64,000 nt of DNA from Pseudomonas inefficax (GCF_900277125.1 NZ_OPYN01000207.1:310001-374000), one strand, 5' to 3'; positions 8,644 through 17,555 are shown, numbered from the stretch's first letter. The notes: generated by a model from the letters alone, not told the origin. Numbers and translations: made by a program.

Positions 8644-9072
8644 TTAGATCTTCAGTTCTTGAGGCTGCTGAGCAGTGTGTGGGTGAGCAGCACCCGCGTA
8701 CACTTTCAGCTTGCGGTACATGTCGCGACCCAGCGGGTTCTTCGGCAGCATGCCTTTGACCGCAGTTTCGATAACACGCTCAGGGGCCTTGGCGATCAAC
8801 TTCTCGAAGTTGATTTCCTTGATACCGCCCGGGAAACCGGAGTGGGAGTAGTACATTTTGTCGGAAGACTTGGCACCAGTCACACGAACCTGCTCGGCGT
8901 TGATAACGACGATGTAGTCGCCGGTGTCAACGTGAGGGGTGTATTCTGGTTTGTGTTTGCCACGCAGACGGCTAGCGATTTCGGTAGCCAGACGACCCAG
9001 GGTCTGGCCAGCGGCGTCGACTACGAACCACTCGCGCTTTACTGTTTCCGGTTTAGCAGTAAAAGTTTTCAT
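8644..9072 (-). CDS. rplM: 50S ribosomal protein L13
   Basis: A 142-residue large-subunit protein. The N-terminal KTFTAKPETVKREWFVVDAA and GRLATEIASRLRGKHKPEYT and the middle GMLPKNPLGRDMYRKLKVY are diagnostic. First gene of the rplM-rpsI operon. A good sigma-70-type promoter lies 44 bp upstream of the start. Confidence 0.98.
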   Translation of the reverse strand: MKTFTAKPETVKREWFVVDAAGQTLGRLATEIASRLRGKHKPEYTPHVDTGDYIVVINAEQVRVTGAKSSDKMYYSHSGFPGGIKEINFEKLIAKAPERVIETAVKGMLPKNPLGRDMYRKLKVYAGAAHPHTAQQPQELKI

Positions 9073-9115
9073 TCTCTAAAGCCTCAGAGGCCGCCCAGCG
9101 AAAAATAGACGGCGA

Positions 9116-9144
9116 ATCTTACTGGATAGTGCACAGCTTGCCAA
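9116..9144 (-). promoter_or_regulatory. Sigma-70 promoter of rplM-rpsI
   Basis: On the minus strand -35 TTGGCA (9144-9139) and -10 TAAGAT (9121-9116) are separated by exactly 17 bp, giving a leader of roughly 35-40 nt before rplM. Seen in sequence; not tested. Confidence 0.65.
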
Positions 9145-9328
9145 GGGCAAGCGCGCAGCCGAACGCTGACGCTTTGGGGGCTCGGGTCAGGCACGCCAAT
9201 GTTCGACGGGGTTCTTCCTGCGTGGTGGTGCATCACTTCCGCCACACGGAGAGCTGCCGAATTATCCAGATTGCGCGAAAAATTTCAACCTGCTTTGATG
9301 TTTTCATTTGCCAAGGAGTGTCTATCCG

Positions 9329-10369
9329 ATGGAATACCGCCAGCTCGGCCGTACCGACCTCAACGTCAGCGCCCTGTGCCTGGGCACCATGACCTGGGGC
9401 GAACAGAATGACCAGGCCGAGGCCTTCGCGCAGATTGCCCGGGCCAAGGCCGCAGGGGTCAACTTCATCGATACCGCCGAGATGTACCCGGTACCGCCCC
9501 GCCCCGAAACCTACGCCGCCACCGAGCGCATCATCGGCAACTGGTTCAAGGCCAATGGTGATCGCGACGCCTGGGTGCTGGCGAGCAAGGTCGCAGGCCC
9601 CGGCAACGGCATCAGCCACATTCGCGACGGCCAGCTCAAGCACAACCGCCAGCACATCGTCGCGGCGCTGGACGAGAGCCTCAAGCGCCTGCAGACCGAC
9701 CGCATCGACCTGTACCAGCTGCATTGGCCGGAGCGCAACACCAACTTCTTCGGCAAGCTGGGCTACCAGCACCTGCCCCAGGACCACTTCACCCCGCTGG
9801 AAGAAACCCTCGAAGCGCTGGACGAGCAGGTACGCGCGGGCAAGATCCGCCACATCGGCCTGTCCAACGAAACGCCGTGGGGCACCATGAAGTTCCTGCA
9901 ACTGGCCGAAAGCCGTGGCTGGCCGCGGGCGGTGTCGATCCAGAACCCGTACAACCTGCTCAACCGCAGCTTCGAGGTGGGCCTGGCGGAAGTCGCTATC
10001 CGCGAGCAGTGCGGCCTGCTGGCCTACTCACCGTTGGCGTTCGGCATGCTTTCGGGCAAGTACGAGAACGGCGCACGGCCAGAGAAAGCGCGCCTGACCC
10101 TGTTCAGCCGCTTTGCCCGCTATTCCAATCCACAGACCGTGGCGGCGTGCAGCCGTTATGTGCAGCTGGCCCGCGAGCACGGCCTGGACCCGGCGCAGAT
10201 GGCCCTGGCGTTCGTCACCCGGCAGCCGTTCGTGACCAGCAACATCATTGGCGCGACCAGCCTGGAGCAGCTGGACAGCAACCTGGCCAGTCTCGAGCTG
10301 AGTTTGAGTGATGAACTGCTGGCGGCGATCGAGTCGATTCACCAGGAGCAACCGAACCCGGCGCCTTGA
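9329..10369 (+). CDS. Aldo/keto reductase (Tas-like)
   Basis: A 346-residue NADP(H)-dependent aldo/keto reductase. The barrel carries the family catalytic residues in context: FIDTAEMYPVPP (Asp and Tyr), VLASKVAG (Lys) and LYQLHWPERNTN (His). The insertion after HWP and the ETYAATERIIGNWF block resemble E. coli Tas. NADP-binding elements are near the C-terminus (YSPLAFGMLSGKY; FVTSNIIGATSLEQL). The ATG at 9329 is used because AAGGAG lies ten bases upstream; an upstream TTG would include the ribosome-binding site itself. The substrate is unknown. Confidence 0.88.
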   Translation: MEYRQLGRTDLNVSALCLGTMTWGEQNDQAEAFAQIARAKAAGVNFIDTAEMYPVPPRPETYAATERIIGNWFKANGDRDAWVLASKVAGPGNGISHIRDGQLKHNRQHIVAALDESLKRLQTDRIDLYQLHWPERNTNFFGKLGYQHLPQDHFTPLEETLEALDEQVRAGKIRHIGLSNETPWGTMKFLQLAESRGWPRAVSIQNPYNLLNRSFEVGLAEVAIREQCGLLAYSPLAFGMLSGKYENGARPEKARLTLFSRFARYSNPQTVAACSRYVQLAREHGLDPAQMALAFVTRQPFVTSNIIGATSLEQLDSNLASLELSLSDELLAAIESIHQEQPNPAP

Positions 10370-10385
10370 GCGGACCCTGTGCGGG

Positions 10386-10476
10386 CTTCTTCGCGGGCTT
10401 GCCCGCTCCCACAGGTACTGCACAGCCCTTGAACGGTGCGCGGTGCCTGTGGGAGCGGGCGAGCCCGCGAAGAAAC
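10386..10476. repeat. REP pair (type A variant), inverted
   Basis: Arms at about 10386-10416 and 10446-10476 are imperfect inverted copies (CTTCTTCGCGGGCTTGCCCG on the left). They lie between two genes in the same direction. Confidence 0.85.
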
Positions 10477-10559
10477 CAGTGCGGCGCAGCAGGCTAGACA
10501 CAGTCGCCAAAAAATAAGACGATCCAGCCGGTGATTGACCACTCTACCCTATAAGAACA

Positions 10560-11564
10560 ATGACAATGATGTTTACCCAACCCTCCGCGTCGCTGCGGCG
10601 CGTCAGCATCCTGGCCATTGACAAGGTGTTCGCTTCGACCTTGATGCAGGCCAAGGATTTCTTCCACCTCGCCAGCTTGCGCTACAGCAAACAGCTGGGC
10701 CTGGGCCTGCAGCCCATGTTCGAGATCCGCCTGGTGAGCCCGGACGGCCAGCCCGTTGACAGCTTCAGCAATGTGCAGCTGCCGGTCGAAGGTGGCCTTG
10801 ACGACGCCGATGTGATCATCCTCCCGGCCTTCTGGGACGACTTCGACAACCTGCTGCAACGTTATCCACAGGTGCTGCCGTGGCTGCGTGAACAGCATGC
10901 GCGTGGCGCGGTGCTGTGCGCCGAGGCCAGTGGCGTCTTCTGGCTGGCCGAGTCCGGCCTGCTCGACGGCAAGGAAGCGACTACCTACTGGCGCTTCTTC
11001 ACCAGCTTTGCCGAACGTTTCCCGAAGATCCGGCTGAACCAGGACAAGCACCTGACCGACGCCGACAATATCTATTGTGCTGGCGGCGCCACTTCAGCCT
11101 GCGACCTGTACATCTACCTGATCGAACGCTTCTGCGGCGCCAACGTGGCCCGCGCCGTATCCCGCGACATCCTCTACGAAGTGCAGCGCAACTACACCCC
11201 GGGGCGCATGGGCTTTGGCGGGCAGAAGTTGCACCAGGACCTGATCATCCTGCAGATCCAGCACTGGCTGGAGGAACACTTCGCCGACAAGTTCCGCTTC
11301 GAGGATGTGGCTCGCAACCACGGCATGAGCATTCGCAACTTCATGCGCCGCTTCCAGGGCGCGACGGGTGACAAGCCGCTGCATTACCTGCAACGGCTAC
11401 GGATCGAGACGGCCAAGGGGTTGTTGTCGAGTACGCGCAAGAGCATCAAGACCATCAGTTACGAGGTGGGCTATGACGATGCCAGTTTCTTTGCGCGGCT
11501 GTTCCGTCAGCACACCGAGTTGTCGCCGAACCAGTATCGGCAGCAGTTCATGCAGGAAGCTTGA
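10560..11564 (+). CDS. GlxA-family AraC-type transcriptional regulator
   Basis: A 334-residue regulator with two domains. Residues about 15-190 form a DJ-1/PfpI (glutamine-amidotransferase-like) sensor: VSILAIDKVFASTLMQAKDF, VIILPAFWDD and EASGVFWLAESGLLDGKEAT. Residues about 225-330 are an AraC double helix-turn-helix (FRFEDVARNHGMSIRNFMRR, TISYEVGYDDASFFARLFRQ). Such proteins often control catabolism of quaternary amines or amino acids, but no catabolic gene is adjacent, so the target is unknown. The Shine-Dalgarno is poor; MTM at 10560 and in-frame ATGs at 10566 and 10569 are all possible starts. Confidence 0.85.
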   Translation: MTMMFTQPSASLRRVSILAIDKVFASTLMQAKDFFHLASLRYSKQLGLGLQPMFEIRLVSPDGQPVDSFSNVQLPVEGGLDDADVIILPAFWDDFDNLLQRYPQVLPWLREQHARGAVLCAEASGVFWLAESGLLDGKEATTYWRFFTSFAERFPKIRLNQDKHLTDADNIYCAGGATSACDLYIYLIERFCGANVARAVSRDILYEVQRNYTPGRMGFGGQKLHQDLIILQIQHWLEEHFADKFRFEDVARNHGMSIRNFMRRFQGATGDKPLHYLQRLRIETAKGLLSSTRKSIKTISYEVGYDDASFFARLFRQHTELSPNQYRQQFMQEA

Positions 11565-11571
11565 GGACAAT

Positions 11572-11673
11572 GGGGCTGCTTTGCAGCCCATCGCGACACA
11601 AGGCCGCTCCTACAGGAGATCGCGTACCCCTGTAGGAGCGGCCTTGTGTCGCGATGGGCCGCAAAGCGGCCCC
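11572..11673. repeat. REP pair (type B), inverted
   Basis: A second REP type, built around GGCCGCTCCTACAGG and its complement followed by CCTTGTGTCGCGATGGG. The arms mirror each other across a short centre (about 11620-11630). It sits between the convergent GlxA-family and zapE genes. Confidence 0.88.
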
Positions 11674-11680
11674 AAGAATC

Positions 11681-12775
11681 TTAAGGCTTGTGCGCCCGTG
11701 CCAGGAACTCGTGCGACTGCATCTCCAGCAACCGGCTCAGGGTGCGCTGGAACTCGAACGCCAGGCGCCCACCGGTATACAGGTCCTTCAGCTCCACCTC
11801 GGCCGAGATGATCAGCTTGACGTTGCGGTCGTAGAACTCATCCACCATGTTGATGAAGCGGCGGGCGATGTCGTCGGTGGTGACCCCCATCTGCTCCACG
11901 TTGCTCAACAGTACGGCATGGAAGATCTTGCCCAGTTCGATGTAGTCGTTCTGGCTGCGAGGGCCGTCGCACAGGGCGCGGAAGTCGAACCAGGCCACGT
12001 CGTCACAGGTAAGCAGCGCATTGATCGGTCGATTCTCGATCATCAGCACGTCGTTCTCGACCGCCTGGGTGCACTCGGGGGTCAGTGCCTTGAAGCTTGC
12101 GCGCAGGCTCTGGTGCGCTGCTTCATCGAGCGGGTAGTGGTAAAGCTCGGCCTGCTCCAGGTGACGCAGGCGGTAGTCGACCCCGCTGTCGACGTTCACC
12201 ACCTCGGTGTACTGCTTGATCATGGCGATGGCCGGCAGGAATCGCGCGCGCTGCAGGCCGTCCTTGTACAGGCCGTCCGGCACGATGTTGGAAGTGGCCA
12301 CCAGCGATACGCCGTTCTTGAACAACTCTTCCATCAGGGTGCCGAGGATCATCGCGTCGGTAATGTCCGACACGAAGAATTCGTCGAAGCAGATCACCTT
12401 GGCTTCTTCGCTGAAGCGCTTGGCGATGATGGTCAGCGGGTTTTTCTCGCCCTTGAGGGTTTTCATTTCCTCGTGCACACGCTTCATGAAGCGGTGGAAG
12501 TGCGTGCGCATCTTCTGCTTGAACGGCAGCGCCTCGAAGAAGGTATCGACCAGGTAGGTCTTGCCGCGCCCTACCCCACCCCAGAAGTACAGGCCCTTGA
12601 TCGGGGTCTGTTCCTTCTTGCCGAACAGCTTGCCGAACACACCCGGCTTGTTGTTCTGCGCATGTACCAGGTCGTCGTACAGGCGCTGCAGGTGACGCAC
12701 AGCAGTTTCCTGCGCCGCGTCATGGAAGAAGTCGGGACGTTTCAGATCTGCTTGATATCGTTCTAGGGGCGTCAT
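11681..12775 (-). CDS. zapE: Cell division protein ZapE (AFG1-type ATPase)
   Basis: A 364-residue P-loop ATPase of the AFG1 family. In E. coli ZapE associates with the Z-ring and destabilises FtsZ polymers; mitochondrial Afg1 relatives act in protein quality control. Walker A is GGVGRGKT at residues 66-73, Walker B is VICFDEFFVSD near 130, and LVATSNIVPDGLY is the sensor-like stretch. The length and the LERYQADL N-terminus are typical. Single gene, separated from trpS by a terminator and a REP pair. Confidence 0.92.
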   Translation of the reverse strand: MTPLERYQADLKRPDFFHDAAQETAVRHLQRLYDDLVHAQNNKPGVFGKLFGKKEQTPIKGLYFWGGVGRGKTYLVDTFFEALPFKQKMRTHFHRFMKRVHEEMKTLKGEKNPLTIIAKRFSEEAKVICFDEFFVSDITDAMILGTLMEELFKNGVSLVATSNIVPDGLYKDGLQRARFLPAIAMIKQYTEVVNVDSGVDYRLRHLEQAELYHYPLDEAAHQSLRASFKALTPECTQAVENDVLMIENRPINALLTCDDVAWFDFRALCDGPRSQNDYIELGKIFHAVLLSNVEQMGVTTDDIARRFINMVDEFYDRNVKLIISAEVELKDLYTGGRLAFEFQRTLSRLLEMQSHEFLARAHKP

Positions 12776-12794
12776 GATTCGTTAGCGAGGCAAC

Positions 12795-12828
12795 AAAAAA
12801 CGGGCCGTCACTGTAGCGACAGGCCCGC
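12795..12828 (-). terminator. Hairpin terminator downstream of trpS
   Basis: On the minus strand GCGGGCC...GGCCCG forms a stem followed by T6 (plus-strand A6 at 12795-12800). It lies between trpS and zapE, after the REP pair. Confidence 0.75.
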
Positions 12829-12884
12829 TTAATGGCAATGCGACTTGCGTCAATATGCCTCATTTACGCTGTATGGCACCGGCG

Positions 12885-12957
12885 TTGCCGGTGTTCGCGG
12901 GTGAACCCGCTCCCACAGGAGAAATACCTGTAGGAGCGGGTTCACCCGCGAATAGAC
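12885..12957. repeat. REP pair (type A, short spacer)
   Basis: Inverted arms sharing CGCGGGTGAACCCGCTCC lie at about 12890-12919 and 12926-12957, with only a few bases between them. The right arm reads TGTAGG rather than TGTGGG. It lies in the trpS 3' flank. Confidence 0.85.
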
Positions 12958-12979
12958 CAGTACAGGCAGGTGCGATATT

Positions 12980-14329
12980 TCAGTCCTGCTGTGGTGCCAG
13001 GGCTGCACGCAGGCTTTCGATGGCCGCATCACGAGCTTCGGCGCTGTCGAACTGCGCCCCGTCGGCAACCTGCTCGCCGTTCAGCCACAGGCCGAAGCCC
13101 AAGCCTTCGACGCGCACATCCGCCTCGCCACCCTGCTGCAGCTGCTTGCTCACGGCGCCGGCGCTCTTGCCGTCGGCGAAGCTGCGCGACAGCAGCAGTT
13201 GTTCGCCGTCAGCGGCCAGCAGACGGAAGCGGAAGCTGCCGTCTTCATCACGGAAGCTGACGAAACGCGCGCTCTTGGCGGCCTTTTTCTTCACTTCGGT
13301 GCTGGCCTGCACGCTGCTGCGGAACGACCGCAGGCCAACAGCCTCGCGCAGCTGCTCGAGGAACGGCGTGGCGATCTTGCGGGCCTTGGCGGCGCCAGCC
13401 AGCAGGATGTCTTCCAGGTCCGCCGGGCGGGCGATCAACTGGTGGTAGTACTCGCGCTTCTCGGCCAACTGGCCGTCCAGCAGCTGGAACAGGCGCTGCT
13501 TGGCCTCGCCCCAGCCCAGGCCCTGCAGCAGCTCTTCACGGAACTCGGCGCACTGCGCCTGCGTCGAGAAGGCCTGGAAAAGGGTGAACAGGTGCGCGTT
13601 GTCCGGGTCTTTCGCTTCGCCAGGCGCGCGCGAGTCGGTGACGATGCGCGAGATCGCGTCTTTCATCTCCTTGGCGCTGGTGAACAGCGGGATGGTGTTG
13701 TCGTAGCTCTTGGACATCTTGCGCCCGTCCAGGCCCGGCAGGGTCGCCACGCTCTCTTCGATCACCGCTTCCGGCAGGGCGAAGAAGTCCTTGCCCTGGC
13801 CGAAAAGGTGGTTGAAGCGCTGGCCGATGTCGCGGGCCATTTCCACGTGCTGGATCTGGTCACGGCCGACCGGCACCTTGTTGGCATTGAACATCAGGAT
13901 GTCCGCAGCCATCAGCACCGGGTAGCTGTACAGGCCCATGGTCACGCCGGCATCCGGGTCTTCGCCGTTTTCCAGGTTCTTGTCCACCGAGGCCTTGTAG
14001 GCATGTGCGCGGTTGAGCAGGCCCTTGGCGCTGACGCAGGTCAGCAGCCAGGTCAGCTCGGGGATTTCCGGGATGTCAGACTGGCGGTAGAAGGTCACCT
14101 TGTCCGGATCGAGGCCACCGGCCAGCCAGGTAGCGGCGATTTCCAGGCGCGAACGCTGGATGCGCAGCGGGTCGTCGCACTTGATCAGGGCGTGGTAGTC
14201 GGCCAGGAAGTAGAACGAGTCGACACCGGGCTGCTGGCTGGCACGGATCGCCGGGCGGATGGCGCCGGCATAGTTGCCCAGGTGCGGAGTGCCGGTGGTG
14301 GTGATACCGGTGAGAATGCGCGTGGTCAT
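12980..14329 (-). CDS. trpS: Tryptophan--tRNA ligase with C-terminal extension
   Basis: A 449-residue class I aminoacyl-tRNA synthetase charging tRNA-Trp. The HIGH-type motif is PHLGN at residues 15-19 and KMSKS is at 204-208; the catalytic core ends near residue 335, the usual TrpS length. About 110 further residues follow: a basic linker (EVKKKAAKSA) and then two segments that resemble each other (about 355-399 and 403-444), the first looking like a YegP/DUF1508 repeat (FRDEDGSFRFRLLAADGEQL). The extension does not belong to the standard synthetase. Cotranscription with the upstream hydrolase gene (25 bp apart) is likely. Confidence 0.93.
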   Translation of the reverse strand: MTTRILTGITTTGTPHLGNYAGAIRPAIRASQQPGVDSFYFLADYHALIKCDDPLRIQRSRLEIAATWLAGGLDPDKVTFYRQSDIPEIPELTWLLTCVSAKGLLNRAHAYKASVDKNLENGEDPDAGVTMGLYSYPVLMAADILMFNANKVPVGRDQIQHVEMARDIGQRFNHLFGQGKDFFALPEAVIEESVATLPGLDGRKMSKSYDNTIPLFTSAKEMKDAISRIVTDSRAPGEAKDPDNAHLFTLFQAFSTQAQCAEFREELLQGLGWGEAKQRLFQLLDGQLAEKREYYHQLIARPADLEDILLAGAAKARKIATPFLEQLREAVGLRSFRSSVQASTEVKKKAAKSARFVSFRDEDGSFRFRLLAADGEQLLLSRSFADGKSAGAVSKQLQQGGEADVRVEGLGFGLWLNGEQVADGAQFDSAEARDAAIESLRAALAPQQD

Positions 14330-14354
14330 GGGTGTTCGCTTATTCAGGCTTGGC

Positions 14355-14990
14355 TCAGTTCGAAAGGCGCGGCAGCAGCAGATCCTTCAGATCGGTCAGC
14401 TTGCCATGGAAGAAGTGTCCGCATTCTGCCACTTTCAGCAGCTCATGGGGGCGCGACAGGCTGTCAGACCAATCGTAAACCAGCTGCGGCGCGACCACTT
14501 CGTCAGCGTCCGGCTGCACCACGGTGATCGGGCAGCGCTGTGGCACCGGGTCTTCCGGCGTCAGGCGCATTACCGCCGGGGCGATCATGAACAGCTGCTG
14601 CAGCTCTACTCCAGTGGCCTCCAGGCGGCCTGCCAGGCTGGTGGCGACGAAGCCGCCGAACGAGAAGCCCATCAGTACCAGCGGCAGGCCCAGATGTTTT
14701 TCGCGCAGCCAGGCCGCAGCGGCCTCGGCATCGGCCACCTCGCCAGCGCCCATGTCATGGCTGCCGGCGCTCTGGCCGACGCCACGGTAGTTGAACCGCA
14801 GGGTCACGTAGCCTGCGTCGCGGGCGGTGCGTTGCAGGGTCGAGACTACCTTGTTGAGCATGGTGCCACCCTGGACCGGGTTGGGGTGGCAGATCAGCAC
14901 CGCGCCACGTGCATTGGCCACGTCCAGGTACAAGGCTTCCAGCTGGCCGCTGGGGCCATCGATGAACAAGGGGGTTTCGCGGACAAGCAA
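14355..14990 (-). CDS. Alpha/beta hydrolase
   Basis: A 211-residue alpha/beta-hydrolase-fold protein. The oxyanion/His region is LICHPNPVQGGTM; the nucleophile elbow is GFSFGG (Ser in G-F-S-F-G), and the C-terminal AECGHFFHGKL holds the likely catalytic His, with VQPDADEVV a candidate acid loop. This compact family has no established substrate. The start is a TTG at 14990 preceded by GGAG seven bases upstream; no ATG or GTG fits the conserved N-terminus. It lies 25 bp upstream of trpS. Confidence 0.82.
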   Translation of the reverse strand: MLVRETPLFIDGPSGQLEALYLDVANARGAVLICHPNPVQGGTMLNKVVSTLQRTARDAGYVTLRFNYRGVGQSAGSHDMGAGEVADAEAAAAWLREKHLGLPLVLMGFSFGGFVATSLAGRLEATGVELQQLFMIAPAVMRLTPEDPVPQRCPITVVQPDADEVVAPQLVYDWSDSLSRPHELLKVAECGHFFHGKLTDLKDLLLPRLSN

Positions 14991-15125
14991 GGCACTACTC
15001 CGTGACCTCGGGAGGGGTCGATTCGTCTAGGTGAGGAATTCTGTTCTGATTTGCGATCGCTCGCGGTATACAGCGCAGGTCTGAGCCGTTAACGTAAAGC
15101 AAAGCCGTTTATAGAGGAAGGACTC

Positions 15126-15563
15126 GTGGAACTCTCGCTCCTTGTTTGGTTGTTGCCGACCCTGGCCCTGGTCATCGGCGTCGTGGTCGGTTTCGTCGTC
15201 GCTCGCCTGCTGCCCAACGCTGCGCCGAGCAGCACCCAGCGCCAGCTGGATGACATCCAGAAGCGTTTCGACAGCTACCAGAACGAAGTGGTCACCCACT
15301 TCAACAGCACCGCCGTGCTGGTCAAGAAACTGACCCAGAGCTACCAGGACGTCCAGGATCACCTGGCCGAAGGCGCCAACAGCCTGGCCCTTGATGACGT
15401 TACTCGCCAACGCCTGCTGGCGGCCCTGCATTCCGAGGGCGCGCAAGGCCCGCGCGACCGCCTGACCCCGCCGAAGGACACCGCCGAAGTGCCACGCGAC
15501 TACGCGCCGAAAGCGCCGAACTCGCCGGGCATGCTCGACGAGAGCTACGGGCTCAAGCGCTGA
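15126..15563 (+). CDS. zapG: YhcB/ZapG family (DUF1043) membrane protein
   Basis: A 145-residue inner-membrane protein with one N-terminal transmembrane helix (LVWLLPTLALVIGVVVGFVVARLL) and a cytoplasmic coiled coil (about 40-85, QRQLDDIQKRFDSYQNEVV and FNSTAVLVKKLTQSY), ending in a Pro-rich tail. It matches YhcB (ZapG), which links cell division and envelope synthesis in enterics. The GTG start has GAGGAAGG upstream. It is divergent from the hydrolase-trpS unit and has its own terminator. Confidence 0.87.
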   Translation: MELSLLVWLLPTLALVIGVVVGFVVARLLPNAAPSSTQRQLDDIQKRFDSYQNEVVTHFNSTAVLVKKLTQSYQDVQDHLAEGANSLALDDVTRQRLLAALHSEGAQGPRDRLTPPKDTAEVPRDYAPKAPNSPGMLDESYGLKR

Positions 15564-15578
15564 CCTGCCGAACATGAC

Positions 15579-15606
15579 AAAGGCCTCGCTAGAGGCCTTT
15601 TTTGTG
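15579..15606 (+). terminator. Rho-independent terminator of zapG
   Basis: Stem AAAGGCCTC / GAGGCCTTT around a three- to four-base loop, followed by T7, 16 bp after the stop. Confidence 0.9.
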
Positions 15607-15619
15607 GGCTGGATTCACT

Positions 15620-15713
15620 GGCCTCTTCGCGGGCACGCCCGCTCCCACAGGTATTCCACAGATTTCAAATGCTGTGGTGTACCTGTGGGAGCGGGCGTGC
15701 CCGCGAAGAGGCC
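15620..15713. repeat. REP pair (type A variant), inverted
   Basis: Arms 15620-15651 and 15681-15713 are inverted copies with core CGCGGGCACGCCCGCTCCCA. It lies between the convergent zapG and mdeA genes. Confidence 0.88.
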
Positions 15714-15725
15714 AGCCCAGGCCAC

Positions 15726-16922
15726 CTAGCTGCAAGCCTGCAACGCCTGCTCGACATCCGCCAGCAGGTCCTCCACATCCTCGAGCCCCACCGACAACCG
15801 CACCAACCCTTCCGATATCCCGTGATGCGCCCGCTCCTGCGGGGTATAGCTGGAATGGGTCATGCTCGCCGGGTGCTGCGCCAGCGACTCGGCATCGCCC
15901 AGGCTAACCGCGCGGGCGAACAGCTGTAACGCGTTCATGAAGCGCCGGCCAGCCTCGATACCACCCTTTAGCTCGAAGCCAATCATCCCGCCCGGCAAAC
16001 GCATCTGCCGCTGCGCCACCTCGTACTGGGCAAACGACGGCAACCCTGGGTAGTGAATCAGCTCCACCTGCGGCTGCCGTGCCAGAAACTCGGCCACCTG
16101 CAGGGCATTGGCGCAATGGCGGTCCATGCGCAGGGCCAAGGTCTTGATCCCGCGCATCAGCAGCGCCGCATCGTGGGGCGACAGCACCGCCCCGGTCATG
16201 TCCTTCAGCCCTTCCAGGCGAATGCGGTCGACCAGCGCCTTGCGCCCGATCACCAGGCCGGCAGTGATATCACCGTGGCCGCTGAGGTACTTGGTCGCCG
16301 AATGCACCACCAGGTCCGCCCCCAACTCCAGCGGCCGCTGCAGGTAGGGCGTGCAATAGGTGTTATCGACCACCACATGCACATCATGCCCGCGCACCGC
16401 CTCGGCCACCGCGGCGATATCCACCAGTTGCATGTTGGGGTTGGCCGGCGTCTCAAAGTAGATCATTCGCGTTTTGCCGTTGATCGCCGCTTTCAGGGCC
16501 TTGGCATCGTTCAGGTCGACATGACGAATCTTCACACCGAACTCGCCAATGCCATGGTGCAGGAAGGCAAAGGTGCAGCCGTACAACGTGCGCCCGACGA
16601 TCAACTCATCGCCGGGGCGCAGCAAGGTCCAGATCGTCGAGGTGATGGCGCCCATGCCCGACGCCAATGCCAACCCCGCCTCACCGCCCTCCAGCGAGGC
16701 CATGCGCTGTTCCAGCAGGGCCAGGGTAGGGTTGGAGATACGGCTGTAGAAATGCCCCGGTTCTTCTCCGGCGAAGCATGCAGCGCCATATTCCACAGTA
16801 GGGAAGGCGTAGGTGGCGGTCTGGTACACCGGCGGCACCAGGGCGCCACCGTGAGAAAGCGGGTCGTAGCCATGGTGAATGGCCCGCGTGGAAAAACCGG
16901 TGTTGTTATGGGAGTCGCGCAT
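15726..16922 (-). CDS. mdeA: L-methionine gamma-lyase
   Basis: A 398-residue PLP enzyme splitting L-methionine to methanethiol, 2-oxobutyrate and ammonia in the cytoplasm. It closely matches the P. putida enzyme throughout (TRAIHHGYDP, GGALVPPVYQTATY, FYSRISNPT). The PLP-lysine is in SATKYLSGHGD, and the cysteine characteristic of methionine gamma-lyases (Cys116 in the P. putida enzyme) is present in TLYGCTFAF, which separates it from cystathionine lyases and O-acetylhomoserine sulfhydrylases. It is divergent from the Lrp-type gene mdeR, as in characterised P. putida mde loci. Confidence 0.94.
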   Translation of the reverse strand: MRDSHNNTGFSTRAIHHGYDPLSHGGALVPPVYQTATYAFPTVEYGAACFAGEEPGHFYSRISNPTLALLEQRMASLEGGEAGLALASGMGAITSTIWTLLRPGDELIVGRTLYGCTFAFLHHGIGEFGVKIRHVDLNDAKALKAAINGKTRMIYFETPANPNMQLVDIAAVAEAVRGHDVHVVVDNTYCTPYLQRPLELGADLVVHSATKYLSGHGDITAGLVIGRKALVDRIRLEGLKDMTGAVLSPHDAALLMRGIKTLALRMDRHCANALQVAEFLARQPQVELIHYPGLPSFAQYEVAQRQMRLPGGMIGFELKGGIEAGRRFMNALQLFARAVSLGDAESLAQHPASMTHSSYTPQERAHHGISEGLVRLSVGLEDVEDLLADVEQALQACS

Positions 16923-17049
16923 GGCAACAGCCTCTTGTGGTTTGTTATAAGCTTATGCCACCGAGCTGCCCGATTTTTTCCAAAATTGCCCACGCATCTG
17001 CGTGCTTGCTGGAACAAAAACAATAATTACCGGACCAGGAGGGCAAAAC

Positions 17050-17529
17050 ATGCCTTCAAGCCTCGACCGAACCGACCGCGCCCTGCTCGCCGCCCTGCAG
17101 GACAACGCCCGCCTTACCGTTGCTGAACTCGCCGACCAGGTAGCGCTGACCACCTCGCCGTGCTGGCGACGGGTCAAGTTGCTGGAGGACAACGGCTACA
17201 TCACCGGCTACCAGGCCATCCTCTCGCCCAAGTCGCTGGGGTTTGGCGTGACCGCGTTCGTCAGCATCATGATGGACTCGCACACCAAGGACATGGCGCT
17301 GGCGTTCGAGCGACGGCTGATGGAGATTCCCGAGATTGTCGCCTGCCACAACATTTCCGGGCGCTATGACTTCCTGCTGGAGATCCTCGCGCGGGACCTG
17401 GAGTCGTTCGGCGAGTTCACCCGCGAAGTGTTGCAGCGGTTGCCGGGGGTGAAGGAGATCTACTCGAGTTTTTCCTACAAGGCGGTGAAGGAGCGGCGGG
17501 TGATACCCGTGTCCGAAAAGCATATCTAA
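17050..17529 (+). CDS. mdeR: Lrp/AsnC-type regulator of mdeA
   Basis: A 159-residue Lrp-family regulator: N-terminal winged HTH (LDRTDRALLAALQDNARLTV, TSPCWRRVKLLEDNGYITGY) and C-terminal RAM ligand-binding domain (GFGVTAFVSIMMDSHTKD, CHNISGRYDFLLEI). MdeR is known to activate the divergent mdeA in P. putida. The ATG at 17050 has AGGAGGG upstream; the longer in-frame reading would start inside the AT-rich mdeA-mdeR intergenic region (127 bp), which probably holds the MdeR sites. Confidence 0.92.
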   Translation: MPSSLDRTDRALLAALQDNARLTVAELADQVALTTSPCWRRVKLLEDNGYITGYQAILSPKSLGFGVTAFVSIMMDSHTKDMALAFERRLMEIPEIVACHNISGRYDFLLEILARDLESFGEFTREVLQRLPGVKEIYSSFSYKAVKERRVIPVSEKHI

Positions 17530-17530
17530 G

Positions 17531-17546
17531 CCCCGCCACGGCGGGG
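17531..17546. terminator. Short GC hairpin between mdeR and the S74 gene
   Basis: CCCCGC / GCGGGG with a CACG loop, between two convergent genes. It lacks a real T-tract on either side, so termination would be weak. Confidence 0.4.
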
Positions 17547-17555
17547 CCTTCAATA

